NCBI GenBank assembly: GCA_025924715.1
Contig: JAICHV010000040.1
Location: 1-34,397 of the forward strand
Reading direction: 5' to 3'
DNA from: Alphaproteobacteria bacterium
GTDB taxonomy: Bacteria > Pseudomonadota > Alphaproteobacteria > Micropepsales > Micropepsaceae
Length of the DNA stretch: 34,397 nt
In this document: one piece after another, positions 1 to 7,839 of the stretch
Layout of the letters: every line of letters starts with the position of its first letter
How positions within the stretch are numbered: the stretch's first letter is position 1
Program-made: the position numbers and the translations under genes
Notes under the pieces: generated by a model
The model's database searches: none
The model's input: the letters and a program-made list of their open reading frames with translations, nothing else
What the model was told of the DNA's origin: nothing

Positions 1-725
1 AGCAGCCGGTCGATCAAGACGATGGTCTGGCTGGTTTCGTCTTCCAGCAATTGCAATTGGCGATGATCCTCATCGACCGCGCCCGAGACATTGAAGGTGG
101 CGCTGATCTGGTCGAGGGCGAAATGGGCGGTGGAGGAATCGGTGGTGACATTGGTGCCCAGCGCATTGAGCTGGTTGATATTGGCGGACAGCGCATCCAG
201 CGAGGTCTGGGCCGCATTCCATTGGCTGACCAATTCGGGATTGCCCTTGGTGGTGCCCACCTGCAGGCGGGTGGTGATATAGGCCTTGGCCTGCTGATAA
301 GAGCCCGCGGCGGTGGCGCCGGTATTGCGCAATTCCGCCAGGCGCTGGGCATTGGTGGACAGTCTCTGTTCCAGGCCGGCGACCGTGTTTCGAATGGTTT
401 GGATGGTTTTGTTGACGGCGGTGCCGGTGTCGGGCCCGTTCTCGATCGGAACGGGCGTGATGGTGGCGACCAGGGCGTTCCCCGCCGCGGGTGCCGCGCC
501 CGGGAATTGCGCCTGGGCCTGGGCCGTGGGGGCGGTCAGGTCGGGCACATTGGCCGGGCCGGCCGATTCGGCGGTGGGCGCCGGGGCATCGGAGGCGGAC
601 ATGTCGGTCTCGTCACCGAACAGGCTGTCGATGCTGGAGCAGGCCGTCAGACTGAGCCCCGCCGCCATGGCAAATGCCAGGAACAGGCCCGATTTGAGCC
701 TCGTCGTGACTGGAAATACCCTCAT
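1..725 (-). CDS. Envelope lipoprotein, 3' end outside window
   Basis: A leftward reading frame opens with ATG at 723-725 and runs without a stop to the window edge, giving about 241 residues of an incomplete protein. The N-terminus is a lipoprotein signal: basic residues, a hydrophobic stretch (GLFLAFAMAAGLSL) and a lipobox LTAC with the acylated Cys at residue 29. A low-complexity Ala/Pro/Thr linker follows (about residues 40-95), then a helical, probably coiled-coil region rich in Asn, Gln and Leu, suggesting a lipoprotein that spans or contacts the cell wall. An OmpA-like peptidoglycan-binding domain could follow beyond the edge, but it is not visible, so the family is undecided. The frame on the opposite strand (51-803) is Gly/Arg-rich and looks like a shadow. 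The gene lies on the chromosomal side of the tRNA and is not part of the island. Confidence 0.75.
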   Translation of the reverse strand, partial: MRVFPVTTRLKSGLFLAFAMAAGLSLTACSSIDSLFGDETDMSASDAPAPTAESAGPANVPDLTAPTAQAQAQFPGAAPAAGNALVATITPVPIENGPDTGTAVNKTIQTIRNTVAGLEQRLSTNAQRLAELRNTGATAAGSYQQAKAYITTRLQVGTTKGNPELVSQWNAAQTSLDALSANINQLNALGTNVTTDSSTAHFALDQISATFNVSGAVDEDHRQLQLLEDETSQTIVLIDRL

Positions 726-1021
726 TTCTGCTCTCCGCTGCCGGCGCCGTCGCCCCTGAACAGGGGATCCGCCGCGCGCCCAAACCCCAACCCCCGCGCC
801 TAGGATCGGCCGCGGGTCCGCGAACAGTAAGTCTTACCGGCCCCACCCGCCAGCGACAAGGGCCGCCCCCGCCGATTTTGCACAGTCCTATGGGGACTTG
901 GCAGGTTTTGGGACTGCCTGCAGGCCAGCGGCGGTCGGTCGCGGGCTTCGGCTTGCCTTTGGCGGGCCGCTTCCATAGGTTCGCGGCCCTGCCGCCACCC
1001 GCCCCGCGGGCCCATGGCTGC

Positions 1022-1098
1022 GCGCCCGTAGCTCAGCTGGATAGAGCACCAGACTACGAATCTGGGGGTCAGGAGTTCGAATCTCTTCGGGCGCGCCA
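1022..1098 (+). tRNA. tRNA-Arg (anticodon ACG), island integration target
   Basis: A complete 77-nt cloverleaf is visible. The acceptor arms GCGCCCG (1022-1028) and CGGGCGC (1088-1094) pair fully. The D-stem is GCTC/GAGC. The anticodon stem CCAGA/TCTGG encloses the loop CTACGAA, so the anticodon is ACG (1056-1058). The T-arm carries TTCGAAT, and CCA is encoded at 1096-1098. The gene is intact after integration because the inserted element supplied an identical 3' end. Confidence 0.97.
1054..1098 (+). repeat. attL: 45-bp direct repeat, tRNA-Arg 3' half
   Basis: These 45 bases run from the anticodon loop (CTACGAA) to the CCA end and are identical to 25344-25388. The bases on either side differ (A at 1053 against T at 25343; C at 1099 against T at 25389), so the repeat boundary is sharp. 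This copy sits inside the functional tRNA gene. Confidence 0.95.
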
Positions 1099-1258
1099 CG
1101 ACTTAACTAGTCCTGCCGTTCTAGAAAAACGGTGTTTAAGACGGGCCATCTAGGACCCCGCCTTCCATTCCATGTAGCCCGGAACGGCCGCCATCCCCTC
1201 TAGCCCATCGCAAAGGCGAATCGAAGTAGCCTTTGGCCCGTGGCCTGGAACCCTGAAG

Positions 1259-3535
1259 ATGATCGAGACATTCGTCGCGTATGCGTCTGGCAACTCCTAC
1301 CATGCCGATATAATCACCAAAGCGGCTGAAGAAGCATCGACCGGCGAACGCAAACTGGTTCCCTGGTCCACGGCTGACACTTCGGGCATTCCCATCGCAG
1401 GGTCAGTGGAAACCTGGATTCAGCGAGCGGATTCCTTTGTGGCCGACATTTCGCAAGTGAACGACAATGTGACCTACGAGGTCGGATTTGCCATCGGCCT
1501 TGGGAAGCCGGTGCGGCTTATCCGGTCGGAGCACATTGATTTCCACCCGGTGAAGAAGATCGCGCTGCTCGATACACTCGGTCATGATCCGTACACTCTG
1601 CAACACACTTTGGTCCGCGTGCTAAAAAAACGGGACGAAAGCCCAAGATGGCCGGAAGTACCAAAAAATCGAAATGCGCCGGTCTTTCTATTGAACCCAC
1701 CAAAACCAAATGAACTGTCGCAGCGCGTCACAAGCGGTATCAAGAAAACGGCGCGATTAAAGTTTCGGTCCTTCAATCCCGCTGAAGTGAGCCGTCTCAA
1801 TGCGAGCGAAGCATATGAGATGGCCCTGTCATCGTACGGCATCGTTTTATATTGGCTCAGTTCCAACAGCGATGAATCTCTACGCAACAATCAGCGGGCG
1901 GCGTTTGTGTTCGGGCTAGCAAAAGCTCACGCGATTCCAACGCTTTTATTAGCGCACGAAAAGGACGAATTACCCCTCGACTTAGCAGACCAAGCGACGC
2001 GCTGGTACGAGCTAAGCGACATTGACAAGCTCATCAGAACGTTTCGTGACGACGTCGCGGATCTCCAGCACGATTTCGTCGAGCAAAAGTCGAATGTTGA
2101 ATCACTTATCGCCCAAATAAACTGTGGCGATCCCACAGCAGAAAATGAAGCAGCTGCGCTGTCAGACTATTTTTTGGAGACGGACGGCTACCAGCGCACG
2201 CTGGTGGGCGAAGCCAACGTTTTGGTGGGAAGGAAAGGAAGTGGCAAAACAGCCGTATTCCTCCAAGTCCGAGACCGGACACGATCTCACAAAGATAATA
2301 TTGTGATTGATCTAATCCCAGATGGATATCAGCTGATAAAAATGAAAGAGTTCATTTTGGACCAGCTAAATTTTGGTGCAAAAAAGGAGGTAGTGGCTGC
2401 CTTCTGGGAATATGTTCTCTGGCTTGAAATAGCTTATAAGCTGCTGGAGAAGGACAAGTTACGCGCCGCTCGTGATCATCGGCTGTTGCCCCAATATGAG
2501 CAACTGGAACGATTTTTTTCCTCGAGAGTGGACACGGGCGCAGGCGATTTTTCTGAGCGCCTAAAGCGTCTATCTCAACAAATCGTGGAAAGATTTTCCA
2601 GCCATTCCGGCCGTGCCGCCAATCTGTCTTCCTCTGAAGTTTTGAATATCGTCTATGGGGAAGACATCCGGCAACTGCGGGACGCAGTGTCAGGGTATTT
2701 GAAAATCAAGGGCTACGTATTTTTCCTCCTGGATAACCTTGACCGTTTCTGGACACCTGGCGGTTTTAACGATGATGACGCACAGATAGTTATCGGTCTC
2801 ATCGAATCAATGCAGGAAATTACCCGCAAATTGGCCAAGCAAAAGATCGGTTTCCGCTGGGCTATCTTCGTAAGAAGCGACGTTTATGAATTCCTCGTGA
2901 GGGGAATGGCTGACTATGGAAAGCTCGCTGTGCAAAGCTTGGAGTGGACAGATCGCGAGCTTCTAAAAGTGTTGTTTGAGCGGAGAGTGCAATCCGCCGT
3001 GTCCGGCCTGAGTTGGAAAGACTTATGGAATCAAGTCTCCGCCTCATCGGTGCAAGGCAAGCCAGTCCTGGATTTTCTCGTGGATGGCTCTTTAATGCGG
3101 CCGCGCTACTTGATCCGCCTGTTTGAGACCGCGCGCCGGCGAGCAATTACGTTCAATCGCAGCAAAATTGAAGAGGACGACTACAAATTTGCATTAAACG
3201 AACTAGGTTGGCAGGTCATCGAGGACCTTAGCAGAGAGGTCGCGGATCTGATTCCTGACGGAGGCGATTTGTTGTTCGAAATCCTTCAGGCTGGGTCGGA
3301 TTTGACGGCTTCAAAGCTCAGGTATCTTGTTGCCAAGAAGCTGACGTCGGCCGAAGCGGTGGAGAAATTGCTGGATGTGATGATTTGGAGCGGGTGCGTC
3401 GGCGTGAACGACGGCGATTCCGTAAAATACATTTTTGATTATGGGTACAAACGGCAATATATGGCGACGCTGATCAATAAGGACAGCGAAGCAAAACTTG
3501 AGCTTCACCCCACGCTCGTTGCGGCGCTCCATTAG
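1259..3535 (+). CDS. Double TIR/NDT-like domain plus P-loop NTPase (putative defence sensor)
   Basis: This 758-residue protein opens the rightward operon next to attL. Residues about 1-125 form a Rossmann-like domain resembling TIR and nucleoside 2-deoxyribosyltransferase folds, with the signature VTYEVGFAIGLGKPV containing a candidate catalytic Glu74. Residues about 140-265 look like a second related domain (AAFVFGLAKAHAIPTLLLA). From about 300 to the end is a P-loop NTPase: Walker A GRKGSGKT with Lys330, and a Walker B-like strand FFLLDNLDRF with Asp492 and Asp495. This region resembles the Sll1717-type or STAND-like ATPases. From these families I infer a nucleotide-triggered sensor, perhaps one that cleaves or binds NAD-like molecules. 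The next gene starts 27 bp downstream. The start is the first ATG of the frame; its ribosome-binding site is weak. Exact function is unknown. Confidence 0.72.
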   Translation: MIETFVAYASGNSYHADIITKAAEEASTGERKLVPWSTADTSGIPIAGSVETWIQRADSFVADISQVNDNVTYEVGFAIGLGKPVRLIRSEHIDFHPVKKIALLDTLGHDPYTLQHTLVRVLKKRDESPRWPEVPKNRNAPVFLLNPPKPNELSQRVTSGIKKTARLKFRSFNPAEVSRLNASEAYEMALSSYGIVLYWLSSNSDESLRNNQRAAFVFGLAKAHAIPTLLLAHEKDELPLDLADQATRWYELSDIDKLIRTFRDDVADLQHDFVEQKSNVESLIAQINCGDPTAENEAAALSDYFLETDGYQRTLVGEANVLVGRKGSGKTAVFLQVRDRTRSHKDNIVIDLIPDGYQLIKMKEFILDQLNFGAKKEVVAAFWEYVLWLEIAYKLLEKDKLRAARDHRLLPQYEQLERFFSSRVDTGAGDFSERLKRLSQQIVERFSSHSGRAANLSSSEVLNIVYGEDIRQLRDAVSGYLKIKGYVFFLLDNLDRFWTPGGFNDDDAQIVIGLIESMQEITRKLAKQKIGFRWAIFVRSDVYEFLVRGMADYGKLAVQSLEWTDRELLKVLFERRVQSAVSGLSWKDLWNQVSASSVQGKPVLDFLVDGSLMRPRYLIRLFETARRRAITFNRSKIEEDDYKFALNELGWQVIEDLSREVADLIPDGGDLLFEILQAGSDLTASKLRYLVAKKLTSAEAVEKLLDVMIWSGCVGVNDGDSVKYIFDYGYKRQYMATLINKDSEAKLELHPTLVAALH

Positions 3536-3562
3536 ATCGCGCTGCCGACTAGGATAAGCCTA

Positions 3563-5242
3563 ATGAAGGGCATTTCACTTCGGGTCGGAGACGTCATTCG
3601 GGGGATGCTTCCGAATGGTAGCGACCAAGCTCAGAAATCGCCCACATGGACCCAGGCCCCGATATGGACACCGGATCTATTCGCAATTGCGGCCACCCTA
3701 ATCGAAAAGTCCTCCTGCTATGCCGAGCCCGGAATAGCTTTTTCCAAAGATGCAAAGCAACGTGCAGCTAAACAGCGACGTGCATTGCGCGCCCAGAGGA
3801 TTGGGGGCGAATGGGCGAACAAATTCGGCGTCCCTGCTAGGGTCCAAGCGCTTTGGCGCAAGCTTCTGTCCGCTGAGCACGATTTGGTATGCTGCGGCAC
3901 TGGGGGCGGACGAAGCTGGAAATTAGCGGCGATGGAGCTGCTGGCAATTGCCGACGAAGCTTGTGCGGGAATGGGTTATCAACCGTCTCGCTCGGACGGG
4001 CTTGCGAATTTTTTATGGCAGCAACTGATAGCGCAATACAGCGGCCGCCAATCCCCCTTGCAGCTGCCCAACAGCCTCACTCACCTAGTCCCAGCGGACG
4101 TTGCATGTGTGATGCCGAAAGCCATGACCGCCGATGTTGGTTGTACCTTGCGTTCCCTGTCCCACAATTTGGCGCTTCTGCCAGGTATCGGGTGCGTGCA
4201 AACCGAGTGGTCCGTCGATTCTGCACGAGAGTCGAGTGGTGGTCGGACGGAAGACCCCTTTAACGTTCTGCTTGTGCCATTTCCTTACGTCGTTAGAGCA
4301 TCGGACTTCGCCGTTTCGCGGCCCGCAACTGCAAAGTTCGACGGGTATTTTTTCCTGAAGCAAAACTGGCTATGGCACGGTGGGAAGAAAGTTAGACCGG
4401 CCGCCTTTGCCCAGTTTTTAATTGAGCTGATCCGTGAAGCGGAGAAAGAGTGCGGCGCTGTCCACGCCCTCGTATTCCCAGAAGCTTCGCTGGATCAGAA
4501 CACCGCGATAGGCATCGGAAAGCTGCTCGCGAAAAAAGCACCCCGGCTCGAACTAATGATATGTGGAACTTTGGGTTCAGATGGAAACGGCACTCGCAAT
4601 GAAGCAGCTCTTTTACGGTTTGACGAGGGACAGATTGCAGATACTTATGTGCAATCGAAGCACCACCGGTGGAAGTTGGATGGTCCTCAGATCAAGCGAT
4701 ACCAGTTGGGAGACAAGCTCGATCCCGAGTTCAAGTGGTGGGAAGACATCGCTGTGGATGATCGAAAAATTCGGTTCGGCGTCAATAGGCATGAGGCTGT
4801 AATCGCAACGCTGGTATGCGAGGATTTAGCTAGGCATGATCCAGTCCTCGGCGTTTTAACGGCCGTTGGTCCCTCGCTGGTCGTTGCCTTACTCATGGAT
4901 GGCCCTCAATTTGAAGCGAGATGGTCGGGCCGTTATGCTACTGCCTTAGCGGATGACCCTGGATGTTCCGTCTTGACCATCACTTCGGTAGGAATGATCG
5001 ATCGCTTTAACCCAACCGGCCCAGGACAGCGTGTAATTGGTCTTTGGAAAGATAGAACAGGGCAAGCGGTACAACTCGTCTTGCCGCCCGCAAATCACGG
5101 GGTTATCTTGTCTCTAAAGGCTGCGACGTGCGAGCAGACCACGATGGACCACAGGAGCGATGGTGGAAGTGTTGTGGAATACCGTCTCGGCTTGGCCCGC
5201 GCGGTCGCTGTCAAAAAAATACCTCAATGGTTAGATAGGTAA
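3563..5242 (+). CDS. Nitrilase-superfamily protein with novel N-terminal region (putative effector)
   Basis: A 559-residue protein. The C-terminal part, from about residue 235, reads as a carbon-nitrogen hydrolase. Its catalytic triad is recognisable in order: Glu307 in VFPEAS, Lys366 in QSKHHRW, and Cys419 in TLVCEDLAR. The family hydrolyses or transfers on non-peptide C-N bonds (amides, nitriles, NAD-synthetase-type glutamine amides). The roughly 230 N-terminal residues contain Trp- and Cys-bearing stretches but no motif I recognise, and typical nitrilases (about 260-330 aa) lack such a domain. It follows the TIR-like/NTPase gene by 27 bp and precedes a small gene by 5 bp, so the three are probably one transcript. 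Nitrilase domains occur as partners in some antiphage reverse-transcriptase systems (DRT1), which supports but does not prove an effector role. Confidence 0.7.
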   Translation: MKGISLRVGDVIRGMLPNGSDQAQKSPTWTQAPIWTPDLFAIAATLIEKSSCYAEPGIAFSKDAKQRAAKQRRALRAQRIGGEWANKFGVPARVQALWRKLLSAEHDLVCCGTGGGRSWKLAAMELLAIADEACAGMGYQPSRSDGLANFLWQQLIAQYSGRQSPLQLPNSLTHLVPADVACVMPKAMTADVGCTLRSLSHNLALLPGIGCVQTEWSVDSARESSGGRTEDPFNVLLVPFPYVVRASDFAVSRPATAKFDGYFFLKQNWLWHGGKKVRPAAFAQFLIELIREAEKECGAVHALVFPEASLDQNTAIGIGKLLAKKAPRLELMICGTLGSDGNGTRNEAALLRFDEGQIADTYVQSKHHRWKLDGPQIKRYQLGDKLDPEFKWWEDIAVDDRKIRFGVNRHEAVIATLVCEDLARHDPVLGVLTAVGPSLVVALLMDGPQFEARWSGRYATALADDPGCSVLTITSVGMIDRFNPTGPGQRVIGLWKDRTGQAVQLVLPPANHGVILSLKAATCEQTTMDHRSDGGSVVEYRLGLARAVAVKKIPQWLDR

Positions 5243-5247
5243 GATAC

Positions 5248-5421
5248 ATGCCAAACTGGCCCAAGATATCTGGCAAGTTCCTAGAGAAAGTTAAACGGGA
5301 GGCGGAGCCGAAGCTGAAAGGGCGGGTCGTTGCCGCTTATGCGAACGCTCTTGAGCTTAGCACTGTCACCAAAGGCGAGAAGACAGGTTCAATTCAGCGC
5401 AGCAAACGAAAGCGCGCGTAG
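5248..5421 (+). CDS. Small basic protein, third gene of the operon
   Basis: A 57-residue reading frame starts with ATG five bases after the stop of the nitrilase-like gene and ends TAG at 5419-5421. It is strongly basic: a Lys/Glu-rich helix near residues 10-25 (KFLEKVKREAEPKLK), a helix around residues 26-38, and a C-terminal Arg/Lys cluster (QRSKRKRA). The tight spacing suggests translational coupling. The basic tail would suit nucleic-acid binding, but nothing identifies a family. It could also be the 5' remnant of a longer gene, because coding signal stops abruptly here. Confidence 0.45.
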   Translation: MPNWPKISGKFLEKVKREAEPKLKGRVVAAYANALELSTVTKGEKTGSIQRSKRKRA

Positions 5422-5746
5422 AATTCACTGTGGGGCTTCGTTCGGATATCCAACCTTTGAGTGCATCAATATGGTGTGGATGGATTTTGATTCACGGGGT
5501 CCCACTTTAAACCGGACATATCAAATTCGATTTGGCGGAATAGTTCGGCCTCAACGGTCATGGTTTGCGCTTCTTTGATTTTTGGAATTAGAGTCACGGC
5601 GACGCCGATGCTAATCCACTTGCCGCTGCCGCTACTGACATCTCCGCAGGCAACCCGTTCGACCGGGCGTCACCGATATTACTGATATCTTGCCGAGATT
5701 ACGCTCTTCGGCTGCCACGCTTCGAGTCTTGTCGGTCGGGCTGCCT
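5422..5746. other. Gene-poor gap between operon and SHOCT gene
   Basis: I see no convincing gene. A 31-codon leftward frame (about 5475-5570, beginning MTVEAELF) is protein-like but too short to support, and a rightward frame from 5330 lacks coding character. The 3' ends of the convergent neighbours face this gap, but no clear terminator hairpin was found. Confidence 0.4.
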
Positions 5747-6445
5747 TTAAGACCTGATCGGTTGGCTGGTCAGTGCTGCTTTATGTGCTTCGTATTCGTG
5801 ATCGGTAAGTGCGCCGGCGACTTTCAAATCCCATAGCTTTTTTATTTCGTCGCTCACGCTGATCGGCGCCGCAATAGCCGCTCCTAGTTTGCGAAGACTC
5901 GTAACCATCAATGCGTGGAATCTGTCGAGCTTGTCGAGCGGCTCCTTAAGGATTTTATGGTGCGCGTCGGTCCCGTCTTTAAAGCGCGCTTTAAAAAAGT
6001 AAACGATATAGACAGGTTTCATTCGGTCCTCCACTACGACTTTCAGGGCGAGCGAGTGGATGATGTTTTTGTTGCGTCTGGTGCCGCTAAGCCCGCCGAT
6101 CAGCAATCCTATGCCGCCCAAAGCGGCACCTCCTACTAAGGCTCCGGCTGCCTGAGAGCCGCGATCGGTGGATGTGATGCTCGATCCATCCTTCAGAACC
6201 TCGACGGTAGCGATCGCAGTCATTGGGTAAGTGTTCGGCTGCGTTACGTCGCCAAGCACCACCTCCTTGCCATTGGCGGATAAAGCGATCACGCCCCGGT
6301 CGTATGGCGAGATATAGATCTCCCATCCCTTGTGCGAACCATGGAAGGCCCGGTCCTGCGCTTTCCATTTGTGCTTCTTTCCCACACGGAAAAACCCGCT
6401 GGTAATGGCAATTGCCACCAGGACTGCCAAAAGGAATTCCAACAT
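5747..6445 (-). CDS. SHOCT-domain membrane protein
   Basis: A 232-residue protein with one N-terminal transmembrane helix (about residues 2-19, LEFLLAVLVAIAITSGFF) followed by basic residues. A glycine-rich hydrophobic stretch near the middle (GALVGGAALGGIGLLIGG, about residues 101-118) resembles a glycine zipper and may be a second membrane segment. The C-terminus is a SHOCT module: SDEIKKLWDLKVAGALTDHE, about residues 195-222. SHOCT modules are short C-terminal oligomerisation-type helices found on many bacterial membrane proteins. The gene runs towards the TIR/nitrilase operon and diverges from the XRE regulator gene. Its role is unknown. Confidence 0.65.
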   Translation of the reverse strand: MLEFLLAVLVAIAITSGFFRVGKKHKWKAQDRAFHGSHKGWEIYISPYDRGVIALSANGKEVVLGDVTQPNTYPMTAIATVEVLKDGSSITSTDRGSQAAGALVGGAALGGIGLLIGGLSGTRRNKNIIHSLALKVVVEDRMKPVYIVYFFKARFKDGTDAHHKILKEPLDKLDRFHALMVTSLRKLGAAIAAPISVSDEIKKLWDLKVAGALTDHEYEAHKAALTSQPIRS

Positions 6446-6507
6446 CTGCCCCCCGGGGCTCAGCGATCTCTCGGTTCTGCCGGCGTGTCGGTGACGATGA
6501 GCCGAAT

Positions 6508-6537
6508 AGGGACTATAATCCCTAGAGACTATAAGCC
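6508..6537 (+). promoter_or_regulatory. Tandem GACTATAA boxes upstream of the XRE gene (candidate C-boxes)
   Basis: Two boxes lie 16 bp apart: AGGGACTATAATCCCT at 6508-6523, a near-palindrome with arms AGGGA/TCCCT, and AGACTATAAGCC at 6526-6537. They resemble the GACT-N3-AGTC boxes bound by controller proteins of restriction-modification systems. The first contains a good -10 hexamer (TATAAT). Their position 20-50 bases before the regulator gene suggests autoregulation. Confidence 0.5.
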
Positions 6538-6557
6538 AAGTCGGCCCAGCCTCAGGG

Positions 6558-6764
6558 ATGGACTGGCGGCGCGTCGTCGGAAGGAATGTTAGGCGGCTGA
6601 GGGAGGCGAAAGGCCTTACCCAGGAGGCGCTGGCTTACGACGCGAAGATCGACCTCACCTACGCAGGCGGCATCGAGCGCGGAAATCGAAATCCAAGCCT
6701 TTTGGTGCTGGTTCGCCTCTCCAAGGCTCTCGGCGTTGCGCCAGCCGATTTGCTGAAAAGATAG
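6558..6764 (+). CDS. XRE-family regulator, controller (C)-protein-like
   Basis: A 68-residue protein made almost entirely of one helix-turn-helix domain. The sequence shows the XRE/Cro layout: RNVRRLREAKGLTQEALAYD for helices 1-2, then a recognition helix and the hallmark YAGGIERGNRNPSL, then LSKALGVAPADLL. Length and the IERG-RNPSL block are those of the small controller proteins that regulate restriction-modification genes and of mobile-element repressors. No restriction-modification genes are visible here, so control of the mobile-element genes is more likely. The tandem boxes just upstream fit autoregulation, and a similar box lies upstream of the P4-type integrase. The ribosome-binding site is weak. 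Confidence 0.85.
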   Translation: MDWRRVVGRNVRRLREAKGLTQEALAYDAKIDLTYAGGIERGNRNPSLLVLVRLSKALGVAPADLLKR

Positions 6765-6805
6765 TTCGAAGCACCGAAGGAAGCGGGCACCTCCGGCCTG
6801 GGCGG

Positions 6806-7621
6806 GTGTCCGCGGTACTGGCTGGTATGGCCCGGTACCTGTGGATAGCCAGCACTCGGCGGGCAGGCCTCTTGCGTTGTTCTATTTATGTTCTCTACAC
6901 TGCCAGCCAGGATTCGCTCCTGTCCGCAACCCCGATACTGGCATTAGTAGTATATATGGTCGAGTTAGCAACAACATTTAGCGGTCGAGCGGCCCGCCAA
7001 AGCCAGCACATCAACTACAAACCCGCCCACAACGTCTATCACGCCGTCCAGATAGCCGAGGTCCTGGGCTATCCCCTTTCTACCTTGGTGACAATCAACT
7101 TCGCCCGCACCGACTGCCCCCCAGGGCAGGAAAGCGCCCGCTGGAGCCGCTTGCGGCGGCTGTTTTTTACCCCCTGGATCAGCCGGCCTCCGCGCAAGCT
7201 CCGGCGCGAGCGCGACCCCAACGCGTACGTGTGGACGTTAGAAAACCACGGGGGCTGTGTGCATCTGCACTGGCTCGTCCATGTTCCCCCTGATCGCATG
7301 TCTGACTTCAAGACCCGACTTCGCGGCTGGATGAGGCGGGTCGAGATCGCGGTCGAGTGCCCGAACGCCGTGCAAATTAAGCTCGCGAGGAATCCGCATG
7401 GGTTTAGCTACTACATGCTAAAAGGCACCAATCCTCTCTACGCCGCGGTTCTGGGTGTGAGGGCTGAGCCGCAAGGTATAATCCATGGGCCGCGCAGCGG
7501 GTTCAGCCGCAATCTCGGGCCGACTGTAAAGGCGGAGCTTCGTAGAACAGGTAAATATCGGCAGAACCAACAACGAGTCTGGGTACACCCAAAAACTTCC
7601 GAAAGCGGAACGCCGCCGTGA
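6806..7621 (+). CDS. Putative HUH-type replication/mobilisation protein
   Basis: A frame of up to 271 residues. The core shows the pattern of HUH endonucleases: ENHGGCVHLHWLVHVPP with the His-Leu-His pair at residues 153-155, then a Tyr-Lys motif (FSYYMLKG, Tyr202/Tyr203, Lys206). In HUH proteins the histidines hold a metal and the tyrosine attacks DNA, so a role in rolling-circle replication or mobilisation of the island is inferred. The first 50 residues look non-homologous, and an in-frame ATG at 6956-6958 (221 residues) may be the real start. The gene sits between the XRE regulator and small genes, a usual place for a replication gene. Confirmation would need family alignment. Confidence 0.55.
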   Translation: MSAVLAGMARYLWIASTRRAGLLRCSIYVLYTASQDSLLSATPILALVVYMVELATTFSGRAARQSQHINYKPAHNVYHAVQIAEVLGYPLSTLVTINFARTDCPPGQESARWSRLRRLFFTPWISRPPRKLRRERDPNAYVWTLENHGGCVHLHWLVHVPPDRMSDFKTRLRGWMRRVEIAVECPNAVQIKLARNPHGFSYYMLKGTNPLYAAVLGVRAEPQGIIHGPRSGFSRNLGPTVKAELRRTGKYRQNQQRVWVHPKTSESGTPP

Positions 7622-7725
7622 CAGCCCTGAACCGCCTTTCCTTGGCGCTGCTGACGGCGGCCGGATTGACTGATACCGTTCGAGCCGATGACGATCTAGG
7701 GTCGCGCCGGTCCAAGCCGGCTTGA
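7618..7725 (+). CDS. Tiny putative secreted peptide overlapping the HUH gene
   Basis: A 35-codon frame begins GTG inside the stop of the previous gene (GTGA overlap) and ends TGA at 7723-7725. The product MTALNRLSLALLTAAGLTD-... has a short basic start and hydrophobic core like a signal or membrane peptide. A purine-rich stretch (GAAAGCGGAA) lies upstream. The overlap makes coupling plausible, but the frame is short and unrecognised. Confidence 0.25.
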   Translation: MTALNRLSLALLTAAGLTDTVRADDDLGSRRSKPA

Positions 7726-7839
7726 AAGGGTCCACGCGGCTACGGGCGGCAGGGCTTCATCTGCGGTACCTTTACAGAGGTACGGGGAAGGGGTTCCGGA
7801 GGCATTGTCTCGCGGTCCCTCGCCGCCTATCTCGAGGCT

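Noticed and set aside
51..803. Long rightward frames opposite the left-edge lipoprotein gene
   Set aside because: They are Gly/Arg-rich and lie antisense to a frame with a clear lipoprotein signal and no stop, so they are shadows.
800..1099. Leftward frame across the tRNA
   Set aside because: It is antisense to an intact tRNA gene and has no domain.
1259..5421. Restriction-modification or toxin-antitoxin identity for the operon
   Set aside because: No methylase, endonuclease or known toxin motif is visible; the motifs are TIR/NDT-like, P-loop NTPase and nitrilase.
5330..5578. A rightward 82-codon frame at the end of the nitrilase operon
   Set aside because: It overlaps the 57-aa gene in another frame and lacks a ribosome-binding site and recognisable protein features.
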